DNA of 64,000 bases, taken from NCBI GenBank assembly GCA_943789505.1, contig CALSUJ010000003.1, forward strand, positions 141,589 to 205,588, read 5' to 3'. The stretch is from an uncultured Flavobacteriales bacterium. Lineage in GTDB: Bacteria > Bacteroidota > Bacteroidia > Flavobacteriales > BACL11. The notes beneath the pieces are model-generated. The model did not search any database. It was not told the DNA's origin and saw nothing but the letters and a program-made list of their open reading frames with translations. Position 1 is the first letter of the stretch, and each line of letters starts with the position of its first letter. Position numbers and translations under genes: made by a program. Shown piece after piece: positions 18,362 to 26,621 of the stretch.

Positions 18362-20253
18362 TAAGCTCTTGCGTTATTCCCTTCAATATAATTCATGAAA
18401 GCTTTGTTTACTACCTTCACCCCACCTGGAGTTGGGTAATTTCCTGTAAAATACCAATCCCCTTTGTGGTCAGGACAAGATGCGTGTAAATCAGAAATAG
18501 ATTGATAAATTATCTTCACCTTAGCTCTTGTCCCTTTAGGAGTCAACAATTCACTAATTTTAACAGAAATTTGCTCTGCAGTAAAAGGTTTGTATATTTC
18601 TTGAATATAATTTACCATTTCCTCTTTTGATAAGTGTGCTTGTGCCTTACATTTATCATATACGGTTGTAAGAATATGTTCTTGTTTAGTATCTTTCAAT
18701 AATTGAACAGCTGCATTAAAGGCAATGAAATCACCCATTTTTGCCATATCAATACCATAACAATCAGGATATCTAATCTGTGGTGCTGAAGAAACAATAA
18801 TAATTTTTTTAGGATTTAATCGATCTAAAATTCTAATAATAGATTGTTTTAGAGTTGTTCCTCTTACAATACTATCATCAATCATTACTAGATTGTCAGT
18901 AGGCCTAACGGCTCCATAAGTAATATCATAAATATGGGCTACTAAATCATCCCTGCTATCGTCAGAAGCAATGAACGTCCTTAATTTAGCATCTTTAATT
19001 GCAATCTTTTCAGCTCTTGGAGAAATCTCCATAATTTTCGCAATCTCATCATTACAAGGGTTATTTCCTAATGCCTGAATCTTTTTAGTTTTCACTTTAT
19101 TTAAATAAGCATGACAGCCTTTTAATAATCCGAAATACGAAACCTCAGCAGTATTTGGAATATAGGAAAATACCGTATTTTTTACATCATTATCAATTGA
19201 CTCTAATACTTTTGGGAAAATGCGCCTACCAAGTTCTAACCTTTCCTTATAAATACCTGCATCATTTCCTCTTGAAAAATAAATACGCTCAAACGAACAT
19301 GATTTTCTTTCTAATGGTTCTCTTACTTGCTTTTCTTCAACCCTTCCATCTTTTTTAATAATAAGGGCATGTCCTGCTTTTATCTCTTTAACATCTTCAA
19401 TATTTACATCAAAAGAGGTTTGTATCACAGATCTTTCAGATGCAACTACAACAACTTCATCATCTTTATAATAATATGCTGGTCGTATTGCGTTTGGATC
19501 TCTCAAAGCAAAAGCGTCACCATGTCCCATTAATCCACACATAACATAACCACCATCCCAATATTTTGCGGATTGAGTTAAGATATCTTGAACATCTAAT
19601 TCATCTTCAATTACTTGTGTAATTTCTTTTTTACTGAATTTATCTTTGTGTTTGTAGTAAATTTCATCATTTGCTTCATCTAAGAAATGACCAATTTTCT
19701 CCAAAATAGTTACTGTATCTGATTTCTTTTTGGGGTGCTGACCTAAATCAACTAATTGCTGAAAAAGCTCATCAACATTGGTCATGTTAAAGTTTCCTGC
19801 CAAAACCAAGTTTCTAGTTTTCCAATTACTTTGTCTCAAAAAAGGATGACATTGTTCTATCGTGTTTCCACCAAAAGTGCCATAACGCAAGTGACCTAAG
19901 AATAATTCACCTGTAAAAGGCATGTTCTCCTTCATCCACTGAGGATCTTTTAATTTTTCCGGATCATTCTCCTCTAACTCTACAAAACGTTTGTTTACTT
20001 GCTTAAATACATCCTGAATAGGATTAGTTACTACTGATCTTTTTCTACTTATGTATCTTTTACCAGGATCAACATTTAACTTTATATTAGCCAAACCAAC
20101 ACCATCTTGCCCTCTATTGTGTTGTTTTTCCATTAATAAATACATCTTGTTTAAACCATAAAGTGAACTACCATATTTATCCTGGTAATACGCTAAAGGT
20201 TTAAGTAATCGGAGCATTGCTACTCCACATTCATGTTTTATCGAATCACTCAT
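18358..20253 (-). CDS. purF: Amidophosphoribosyltransferase, long Bacteroidota form
   Basis: First committed enzyme of purine synthesis: glutamine plus PRPP gives phosphoribosylamine. The 631-residue protein is about 125 residues longer than E. coli PurF. The N-terminal glutamine amidotransferase domain should expose Cys9 (IKHECGVAMLR) after removal of an eight-residue propeptide; KQHNRGQDGVGLA and LGHLRYGTFG follow. The PRPP loop of the phosphoribosyltransferase domain is VMIDDSIVRGTTL near residue 460. The long C-terminal extension (DWYFTGNYPTPGG) is typical of this Bacteroidota subgroup. Because a standard-length PurF may exist elsewhere in the genome, this could be a specialised paralogue. 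Confidence 0.87.
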   Translation of the reverse strand: MSDSIKHECGVAMLRLLKPLAYYQDKYGSSLYGLNKMYLLMEKQHNRGQDGVGLANIKLNVDPGKRYISRKRSVVTNPIQDVFKQVNKRFVELEENDPEKLKDPQWMKENMPFTGELFLGHLRYGTFGGNTIEQCHPFLRQSNWKTRNLVLAGNFNMTNVDELFQQLVDLGQHPKKKSDTVTILEKIGHFLDEANDEIYYKHKDKFSKKEITQVIEDELDVQDILTQSAKYWDGGYVMCGLMGHGDAFALRDPNAIRPAYYYKDDEVVVVASERSVIQTSFDVNIEDVKEIKAGHALIIKKDGRVEEKQVREPLERKSCSFERIYFSRGNDAGIYKERLELGRRIFPKVLESIDNDVKNTVFSYIPNTAEVSYFGLLKGCHAYLNKVKTKKIQALGNNPCNDEIAKIMEISPRAEKIAIKDAKLRTFIASDDSRDDLVAHIYDITYGAVRPTDNLVMIDDSIVRGTTLKQSIIRILDRLNPKKIIIVSSAPQIRYPDCYGIDMAKMGDFIAFNAAVQLLKDTKQEHILTTVYDKCKAQAHLSKEEMVNYIQEIYKPFTAEQISVKISELLTPKGTRAKVKIIYQSISDLHASCPDHKGDWYFTGNYPTPGGVKVVNKAFMNYIEGNNARAY

Positions 20254-20284
20254 GGTGTTATTTAAAGGATTGCGAAAGTACAGA

Positions 20285-20518
20285 TTATTGCGCTAATATT
20301 TTCATTAATCCATTAATTCCTGGGTTTGTAAAACTCACTCCATCCACAATTAATGTTGGGATTACTCTTCTACCGTTATTTATTTTCTCCACTACAGCTA
20401 TAGCCTGCTGGTTATCAGTAATATCAATATATTCAAAATCAACTCCTTTTGAGTTTAAAAACTTTTTTGCAGTTACGCAATCTGAGCACCAATCAGCTCC
20501 ATACACTTTAATGTTCAT
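20285..20518 (-). CDS. Glutaredoxin-like thiol-disulfide protein
   Basis: A 77-residue thioredoxin-fold protein. The N-terminal strand is followed by the redox motif WCSDC (C11, C14), and the cis-proline segment RVIPTLIVDG and GINGLMKIL complete the short glutaredoxin fold. It resembles the NrdH/Grx-like proteins of Actinobacteria and Bacteroidota that reduce small thiols or mixed disulfides. Its start overlaps the end of the preceding gene by 11 bases, so the three genes 21442-20285 look like one unit. Confidence 0.87.
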   Translation of the reverse strand: MNIKVYGADWCSDCVTAKKFLNSKGVDFEYIDITDNQQAIAVVEKINNGRRVIPTLIVDGVSFTNPGINGLMKILAQ

Positions 20519-20786
20519 AGTTATAAAATTTATAAGTTATTTCGTTTTGTATAATTGTACATTCCTTGCAATGCGAAAGAAAGGTGAATTTATAATCAAT
20601 ATGTAAATCAAAAGCACTGTTATCTACTGTAAATATTCTATCGCATTCTAATTTTCCATCTGGGGAAAATCTTTGAATTCTATATTTGCTTTTTTCAGCA
20701 GAAATAAAAAACCAAGATCCAGAACCAACTGTACCACTTAGCCATTGCGCCTTATCAGGAATATTAATATCTCTTTTAGATTTCAT
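20508..20786 (-). CDS. Small protein resembling the C-terminal part of DUF6695 proteins
   Basis: A 92-residue cytoplasmic protein. The central AQWLSGTVGSGSWFFI and YRIQRFSPDGKLECDRIF resemble, from memory, the C-terminal domain of longer Flavobacteriia DUF6695 proteins whose N-terminal part looks like the next gene upstream. Here the two parts are separate frames: the upstream gene stops, two bases follow, and this ATG begins. Two cysteines form SHCKECTII. Function unknown; most likely it works with its upstream neighbour. Confidence 0.7.
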   Translation of the reverse strand: MKSKRDINIPDKAQWLSGTVGSGSWFFISAEKSKYRIQRFSPDGKLECDRIFTVDNSAFDLHIDYKFTFLSHCKECTIIQNEITYKFYNYEH

Positions 20787-20788
20787 AA

Positions 20789-21442
20789 TTATATTCTTTC
20801 TATACTACTAAAATATGCTTTTATATAGCTTTTATTTATTTGTCTGTAATTTTTCATACTCACAACATGATAACTAGAATTAGCAATGCTAATATTCCGT
20901 TTAGGTGATGGTGATAAACAAAAAGGAAGTCTTAATCTTAATTTAGTAAGCCAATGTGGTTTTGAAGCACGCATGATTGAGGCAACAAATCTTGAACAAT
21001 TTGTTCCTGTCAGCACTACTGGGCCATATGAAATTAACCCCATATTTTGCATCTCTTTTGCTTTTTCATAAGCTTTATTAAAATCAATATTTTTTAAAAT
21101 TGAGGCATATAATGTTCCGTGCCCGTGCGTAGCTTTTAAATTAGATATTTCTAATAATATCTCCATAATATTATCAATTGAATTGCCTGAAATTATGGGT
21201 TTAGATTTTAGTGAAATATCGGGATCCGTTTCTAAATCTCTTACTCTACCAAATCCAAATGGACTATGGTATCTACCAAAATCAAAATAATTTAGTTGAT
21301 TATTGACTGTATTTACTAAAATCAAAGCAGAATGACCAACTCTGTACTGTCCGTTAGTCGAAAGCACTTTATCATACCATCCACCTGCTGCTGCCACCAT
21401 TCCTTCAGGCCAGGCCAATACAATTATAAAGTCTTTTTGCAT
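20789..21442 (-). CDS. DUF6695-like permuted papain-fold protein
   Basis: A 217-residue protein. The order of a His in a hydrophobic strand (RVGHSALILVN, H37), an aromatic-acidic strand (YFDFGRYHSP) and a later helix-capping Cys (GTNCSRFVASIMRAS, C149) is that of circularly permuted NlpC/P60-like (LRAT/DUF4105-type) hydrolases. That suggests a thiol peptidase, amidase or acyltransferase, but no substrate can be named. There is no signal peptide; the N-terminus FIIVLAWPEG is a buried strand. A TATGTTTA box lies four bases before the ATG. First gene of a three-gene run ending in a glutaredoxin. Confidence 0.72.
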   Translation of the reverse strand: MQKDFIIVLAWPEGMVAAAGGWYDKVLSTNGQYRVGHSALILVNTVNNQLNYFDFGRYHSPFGFGRVRDLETDPDISLKSKPIISGNSIDNIMEILLEISNLKATHGHGTLYASILKNIDFNKAYEKAKEMQNMGLISYGPVVLTGTNCSRFVASIMRASKPHWLTKLRLRLPFCLSPSPKRNISIANSSYHVVSMKNYRQINKSYIKAYFSSIERI

Positions 21443-21446
21443 TTTG

Positions 21447-21454
21447 TAAACATA
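21447..21454 (-). promoter_or_regulatory. -7-like element, possible leaderless start
   Basis: Minus-strand TATGTTTA (consensus TAnnTTTG with the last base A) is followed by CAAA and the ATG at 21442. Same four-base spacing as several better matches in this window. Confidence 0.35.
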
Positions 21455-21470
21455 AATAATTTTAACTTAT

Positions 21471-22859
21471 TTACCTTCTTTTTATTATTTCTGTATTTTG
21501 ACTGACAAAACCCTCTAATACTTTAAAGAAATTAAGAATATTTTCATTTGTGTTTTCTCCATTAATAGTAACTAGCCTTACAAATCCTTGCTTAAGGAAA
21601 TAACCAAAACCTATCATTAACTTATTGTGCTGATATAATTTTGTACACAAATCTTCTGGATCAAAGTCTTTGTAATTAAAGCAAATTGAAAGAGAATCAT
21701 CAAAACTATACAAAGTATAATCTTCATTATCTTTTACATAATTTCTTGCTGTATCTGCCAATTGGAATTCGTGCTCAACAATCTTACCAATACCATTAGT
21801 ACCTATTGCTTTCCAAAGTGTCCAAAACTTTAAAGCATTGTTTCTTCTTCCACACTCAAAAGAAGTTTGTCCTAAATTATAATTTTCATCATCAGTTTGA
21901 TAAAGATAAGTAGCATCATTATTAAATGAATTATATAAGTCCCTGTTCTCTTTTACCACTATCACTGAAGTACTTAATGGTGCCCCTAAAGTTTTATGTG
22001 CATTAAAGCAGAAAGAATCTGTAAGCTCAATACCTTTTACTAAATGATTATATTTATCAGTAAAAATAACTGTCCCCCCAAATGCTCCATCAACATGCAA
22101 CCAAATATTATATTCTTTACAGATAGGAGATAATTCCGCTAAATTGTCAAACGCACATAAAACAGTAGTCCCTGCCGTTGCATTCAAATAAAAAGGAACA
22201 AATCCATTTGCAATATCATTTACTAATTGTTGTTTAAAGTCTGTTATATCAATTTGTCCAACTTTATTTGATTTAATATAGCGTATATTATCTCTCCCTA
22301 TTCCTGCAAATGCAGTGTTTTTTGCCAGAGAATAGTGAGAATTTTCTGAAGTATATGCAAGCAGTTTGCCCTGCATTCCTTTATTTTTAATTTCTACATC
22401 TTTTTTATCTCTTGCCATAACTAAGGACATAAAATTAGCCATTGAACCTCCTGTTGGAAAAGTACCTCCACAACCTTCAGGATATCCAATTAACTTATTT
22501 ACTTGTTTAATTATTTCCTTTTCCACCGCTACCTGAGGTCCTGCAATTTTATAAGTTGCCATACTATTGTTAAGCATAACAGCCAATAAATCACCTAAAA
22601 TTGCTTTACTATGCCTACCTCCAAACAACTGATTAAAAAACAATTTTGAAGATGATTTTGGTGTGTTCAATACTAATTTTTTCAACTCCTTCTTAAAGTC
22701 TTCAGCAATAGCAGGACTTGATTTTAATTCCAAATCAAATTTTGAATTTAATTCTGAAGTTGGAGTTGCCTTAGCAATAGGATTTGCTAATTCATCATTA
22801 ATTAAATCGTTAATTAATTCATTAAAAAATTGTAAATCTTCTTTTATATTATTTTGCAT
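21471..22859 (-). CDS. PLP-dependent decarboxylase (group II amino acid decarboxylase)
   Basis: A 462-residue fold-type I PLP enzyme of the glutamate / 2,4-diaminobutyrate / aromatic amino acid decarboxylase family. The PLP lysine is K289 in FNAHKTLGAPLS; the aspartate that contacts the pyridine nitrogen is in LHVDGAFGGTV; FPTGGSMANFMSLVMAR and TAGTTVLCAFD are other family blocks. The product could be beta-alanine (aspartate decarboxylase), GABA or a diamine; substrate cannot be read from the sequence. Single gene, 28 bases upstream of the DUF6695-like gene, with its own -7 element. Confidence 0.87.
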   Translation of the reverse strand: MQNNIKEDLQFFNELINDLINDELANPIAKATPTSELNSKFDLELKSSPAIAEDFKKELKKLVLNTPKSSSKLFFNQLFGGRHSKAILGDLLAVMLNNSMATYKIAGPQVAVEKEIIKQVNKLIGYPEGCGGTFPTGGSMANFMSLVMARDKKDVEIKNKGMQGKLLAYTSENSHYSLAKNTAFAGIGRDNIRYIKSNKVGQIDITDFKQQLVNDIANGFVPFYLNATAGTTVLCAFDNLAELSPICKEYNIWLHVDGAFGGTVIFTDKYNHLVKGIELTDSFCFNAHKTLGAPLSTSVIVVKENRDLYNSFNNDATYLYQTDDENYNLGQTSFECGRRNNALKFWTLWKAIGTNGIGKIVEHEFQLADTARNYVKDNEDYTLYSFDDSLSICFNYKDFDPEDLCTKLYQHNKLMIGFGYFLKQGFVRLVTINGENTNENILNFFKVLEGFVSQNTEIIKRR

Positions 22860-22880
22860 TAAGGCATATTAAATTAATTG

Positions 22881-22888
22881 CAAAAATA
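22881..22888 (-). promoter_or_regulatory. -7 element of the decarboxylase gene
   Basis: Minus-strand TATTTTTG, 21 bases before the ATG at 22859; a perfect TAnnTTTG match without an obvious -33 partner. Confidence 0.5.
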
Positions 22889-22982
22889 GAAAAAATGCTC
22901 TCTTAAGCGATAGTCATTACTGCATAAGTTTGAACACCTAAGATTACAATCTAATACTACTAGAAAAAATAGTTTTTTTATG

Positions 22983-22990
22983 TATTTTTG
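22983..22990 (+). promoter_or_regulatory. -7 element of the CotH-type gene, probable leaderless start
   Basis: TATTTTTG, then TAGA, then the ATG at 22995. The alternative ATG at 22980 lies upstream of this box and is therefore unlikely to be used. Confidence 0.55.
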
Positions 22991-22994
22991 TAGA

Positions 22995-25900
22995 ATGAAT
23001 AAACTGATTTATACATTTTTAATTATTATTATTTCCTTGTTTACTGCAAATGGACAAATTGTAATTAATGAATATTCCGCTGCAAACTACAATACTTCTA
23101 CTGATAATTATGGCGAATATGAAGATTGGGTAGAACTTTACAACCCAACTGCAGCACCTGTAGACATAAACGGTTGGGCTCTTTCTGACAAAGTAAGTAA
23201 TCCATTAAAATGGATAATTCCATCTTCATTTATTTTACCAGCAAATGGTGTAGCGATAATTTATTGTTCAGGAAGAAATGAATTGATTGGGGGAAATGCT
23301 CATACCAATTTTAAGATCACTCAAACAAAGGGAAGTGAAGTATTTATGCTTTCTGACGCTGGTGGTATTTTCCAAGATTCTATTCGAGTATTGCCAAATC
23401 AAAAATCACATACGAGGGGGAGAGAAGCGGATGGATCAGCAGTTTGGGCTGTTTTTACTTCAGGCACACCCAACGCAAGTAATGTTGGTGCATTGCAGGA
23501 GTACGCTACAACTCCGATATTCTCTCAAACAGGAGGATATAATGCCGGTGCTGTAAATTTGACTCTTAGCTCTCCTGATCCTAATACAACTATTTATTAT
23601 ACTATCAATGGAGATGAACCCAATAATACTTCAACACTATATATTGGAGCAATCAACATTGCAAATACAACCGTCATAAAAGCAATCTGCTATAGCTCAG
23701 ACCCAACAATTCCAGCTAGTTTTATTGATTATCATACTTTTTTTATTAATGATACACATACGATTCCTATTCTTTCAGTCTCTGGTACTCAAGTAGACGA
23801 TTTACTAAGTGGACCACCGTTCACTAATTTGGAGCCTGAAGGAACAATAGAATGGTTTGATAAAAATGGTTTATTGCTAGACAAAGGAACGGGTGAATAC
23901 AATAAACATGGAAATGATTCTTGGGCTTATAATCAAAGAGGATTTGATTATGTAATGCGTGACCAATTTGGTTATAATTATGCATTACAAGATAAGATTT
24001 TTGCCACTAAGAGTAGAGATAAATTCCAAAAAGTAATTGTAAAAGCTGCTGCAAATGACAACTATCCATTTTCTTATGGAGGCTCAGGAGCTCACATTAG
24101 AGACGCCTATGTTCATCATCTTTCACAAATTGCTGATTTAAGATTAGACGAAAGATCAACATCATCTTGTATTTTGTATAGAAATGGTGAATATTGGGGG
24201 GTTTATGAAATGAGAGAAAAGGTAGATGATCATGATTTTACTGATTATTATTATGATCAAGACAAAAATAACTTACAATATTTAAAAACTTGGGGAGGTA
24301 CTTGGACAGAATATGGAGCTCCACAAGCACAGCCTGATTGGAATAATTTTGTAAATTTTGTTGCTACAAACCCAATGGTTAATCAAACAAATTATAATCA
24401 AGCCAAAAGCGAATACAATACAGGAAGTTTGATTGATTATTTTCTTTTAAACGCATATGTAGTTTGTCAAGATTGGTTAAATTGGAATACAGCTTGGTGG
24501 AGAGGAATGGATCCTAATGGAGATAAAAAGAAGTGGAGATATACACTTTGGGATATGGACAACACATTTGATCATGGAACAAACTATACAGGAATACCAA
24601 GCTCAGATCCTGCAGCATCTCCTTGTGATCCAAGTACTTTAGGTAATACTGGCGGGCAAGGCCATGTTCCAATTTGGAATGAAATGCTTACCAATCAGGA
24701 ATTTCATGATGAATACATTAATCGCTGGCAAGATTTAGCAAACGGTCCTTTATCCTGCACATTTATGGTTGATTTATTAGATAGTATGATTGCTGTTATA
24801 GATCCTGAAATGCCAAGACAAATTTCAACTTGGGGAGGTACATATGTTGCTTGGCAAAATAATGTAACTGATTTAAGAAATTTTATTTTAGCTAGATGTG
24901 ATAGCATGAATTCTGGCTTTGTTGATTGTGATACAGCAATCACAGGCCCCTATGATGTTACTATTGAAATTATTGGAATTGGAGAGGTGGAAATGAGTAA
25001 TGGAAATATTATCAATAATTTAAACACACCTTGGACTGACCAAAGATTTGGAGGTATTATTTTGCCTTTTGAAGTGAAAAGTGGATCTTTTGATCATTGG
25101 GAAGTAGTATCAACAAATACCTATACCTACGATCCTATTGTTGATACTTTAGTATTAGATTTAAAAGGAGATGCAATTGTTCGTGCCTACTTTATTCCAA
25201 CAAAAAATATAACTTACAATGTTCTTCCCGTTGGAACAGCTACAACAATCACTGTTGATGGTATGGTAATAAATACTTTTCCGACAACAATAAATTATAT
25301 TCTAGATGATACAGTAAATATATCACCAAATATTGACCCTTTATATGGCTTTAATACTTGGGGGTCAGACAGTGTTGTACTCATGCCAGTAGCTTCAAAT
25401 ATAACAGATTCATTTTACGCTTCTAATCATGATAATGTAACTTTATACATTTACAAAAAACCATCTATTATATATGATATAGATCCATCAGGAACTACAA
25501 CATCTATTAATATTAATGGAAATATTGTTTCAGTTTTTCCATATTCTGAAACAGTATTTATTGATGATTTAAATACAATTGACCCTAATGTTGACCCTCA
25601 ATTTGTATTTAATTCTTGGAAAACCGATAGCAACACCTTGCTAAATGGAGGGAGTGTAGCTATCAATTCTTTTTATGGTGAATTTAACGATTCGGTTATT
25701 TTACATATTTATAAAATGAGTGCATTTATAGATGGAAATGACACTATCTGTAATAATGCTAAAATAAGCGCTCAAGTAAAAGTTTATTTTAACAATGCAA
25801 TTGCACCTTACACATTTTCATACTCAATAAATGGTGCAATACAACCCTCAATTACTACTACAAATAATCCGTATATCATTAACACCAAAGAAGAGGGAAA

Positions 25901-26531
25901 TTATGTCTTAACTAATTTTTATGATGCTAATGCCGTTGGAGCAATTAATGGCTCTGCTATGGTTACCATATTAGAATCTCCAATTGCCAATTTTGATCCT
26001 CAGCCTGATAGTATGACAATTATATACACTACTACTCAGCTAGTAGATAAATCAGAAGGAGATATAATTAATTGGATTTGGGATTTTGGAGATAATTCTT
26101 TACCAAATTTCACTGAAAATCCGTATCATACTTTTAAAGATACAATAGGAATTTATCAGATAACTTTAATTATTCAGGATAATAAAGGGTGTGTTGATAC
26201 TGCATTTAAGCAGGTTCAAATTACGGATGATTATTGGATGTACATTCCTAATTCATTCACTCCTGATTTAGATGGAATAAATGACAGGTTTTGTATTTCT
26301 TACAATGGAGTAAGAGAAGGTACATTTACTTTTAATGTATACTCTCGCTTTAGTGAATTAGTTTATTCTACTAATAACATTCATGAATTAGATTGTGAAA
26401 ATGGATGGGATGGGAAGCATCAAATAACTGGTATAGACCTACCATTTGGGGCTTATATTTACCAAATGTATTATCAAGATTTTGATGGCTGGAAACATCA
26501 AGAATCATCAGAAATTATTATTATTCGATAG
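22995..26531 (+). CDS. Large secreted CotH-kinase protein with T9SS type B sorting domain
   Basis: A 1178-residue exported multidomain protein. Order: signal peptide (to about residue 21, FTANG-QIV); lamin-tail domain (VINEYSAANYN, YEDWVELYNP); chitobiase-type beta domain (IYYTINGDEPNN); CotH kinase domain (GEYNKHGNDSWAY, YGGSGAHIRDAYVHHL, YWGVYEMREKVDDHDF, and WRYTLWDMDNTFDHG with the DxD metal site); about three INI-type beta repeats, two of them clearly tandem (VLPVGTATTITVDG and DIDPSGTTTSININ); a PKD-like domain (WIWDFGDNSLPNF); and the type B C-terminal signal (YIPNSFTPDLDGIND, YIYQMYYQD). CotH homologues phosphorylate proteins; here the target would be extracellular or on the cell surface. 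Confidence 0.9.
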   Translation: MNKLIYTFLIIIISLFTANGQIVINEYSAANYNTSTDNYGEYEDWVELYNPTAAPVDINGWALSDKVSNPLKWIIPSSFILPANGVAIIYCSGRNELIGGNAHTNFKITQTKGSEVFMLSDAGGIFQDSIRVLPNQKSHTRGREADGSAVWAVFTSGTPNASNVGALQEYATTPIFSQTGGYNAGAVNLTLSSPDPNTTIYYTINGDEPNNTSTLYIGAINIANTTVIKAICYSSDPTIPASFIDYHTFFINDTHTIPILSVSGTQVDDLLSGPPFTNLEPEGTIEWFDKNGLLLDKGTGEYNKHGNDSWAYNQRGFDYVMRDQFGYNYALQDKIFATKSRDKFQKVIVKAAANDNYPFSYGGSGAHIRDAYVHHLSQIADLRLDERSTSSCILYRNGEYWGVYEMREKVDDHDFTDYYYDQDKNNLQYLKTWGGTWTEYGAPQAQPDWNNFVNFVATNPMVNQTNYNQAKSEYNTGSLIDYFLLNAYVVCQDWLNWNTAWWRGMDPNGDKKKWRYTLWDMDNTFDHGTNYTGIPSSDPAASPCDPSTLGNTGGQGHVPIWNEMLTNQEFHDEYINRWQDLANGPLSCTFMVDLLDSMIAVIDPEMPRQISTWGGTYVAWQNNVTDLRNFILARCDSMNSGFVDCDTAITGPYDVTIEIIGIGEVEMSNGNIINNLNTPWTDQRFGGIILPFEVKSGSFDHWEVVSTNTYTYDPIVDTLVLDLKGDAIVRAYFIPTKNITYNVLPVGTATTITVDGMVINTFPTTINYILDDTVNISPNIDPLYGFNTWGSDSVVLMPVASNITDSFYASNHDNVTLYIYKKPSIIYDIDPSGTTTSININGNIVSVFPYSETVFIDDLNTIDPNVDPQFVFNSWKTDSNTLLNGGSVAINSFYGEFNDSVILHIYKMSAFIDGNDTICNNAKISAQVKVYFNNAIAPYTFSYSINGAIQPSITTTNNPYIINTKEEGNYVLTNFYDANAVGAINGSAMVTILESPIANFDPQPDSMTIIYTTTQLVDKSEGDIINWIWDFGDNSLPNFTENPYHTFKDTIGIYQITLIIQDNKGCVDTAFKQVQITDDYWMYIPNSFTPDLDGINDRFCISYNGVREGTFTFNVYSRFSELVYSTNNIHELDCENGWDGKHQITGIDLPFGAYIYQMYYQDFDGWKHQESSEIIIIR

Positions 26532-26566
26532 TTAAAATTCCCCTCTTTTTTAAAGATGCCACAGCA

Positions 26567-26597
26567 TTGCTTATATAAAATTCAAAAACTATATTTG
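26567..26597 (+). promoter_or_regulatory. Promoter of ileS-dksA-lspA
   Basis: ATTG around 26566-26569, a 20-base spacer and TATATTTG at 26590-26597, leaving a 24-base leader before the ileS ATG. Both elements and spacing agree with the Bacteroidota consensus. Confidence 0.55.
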
Positions 26598-26621
26598 CAG
26601 GCATTATATTAAGCATAAAAA

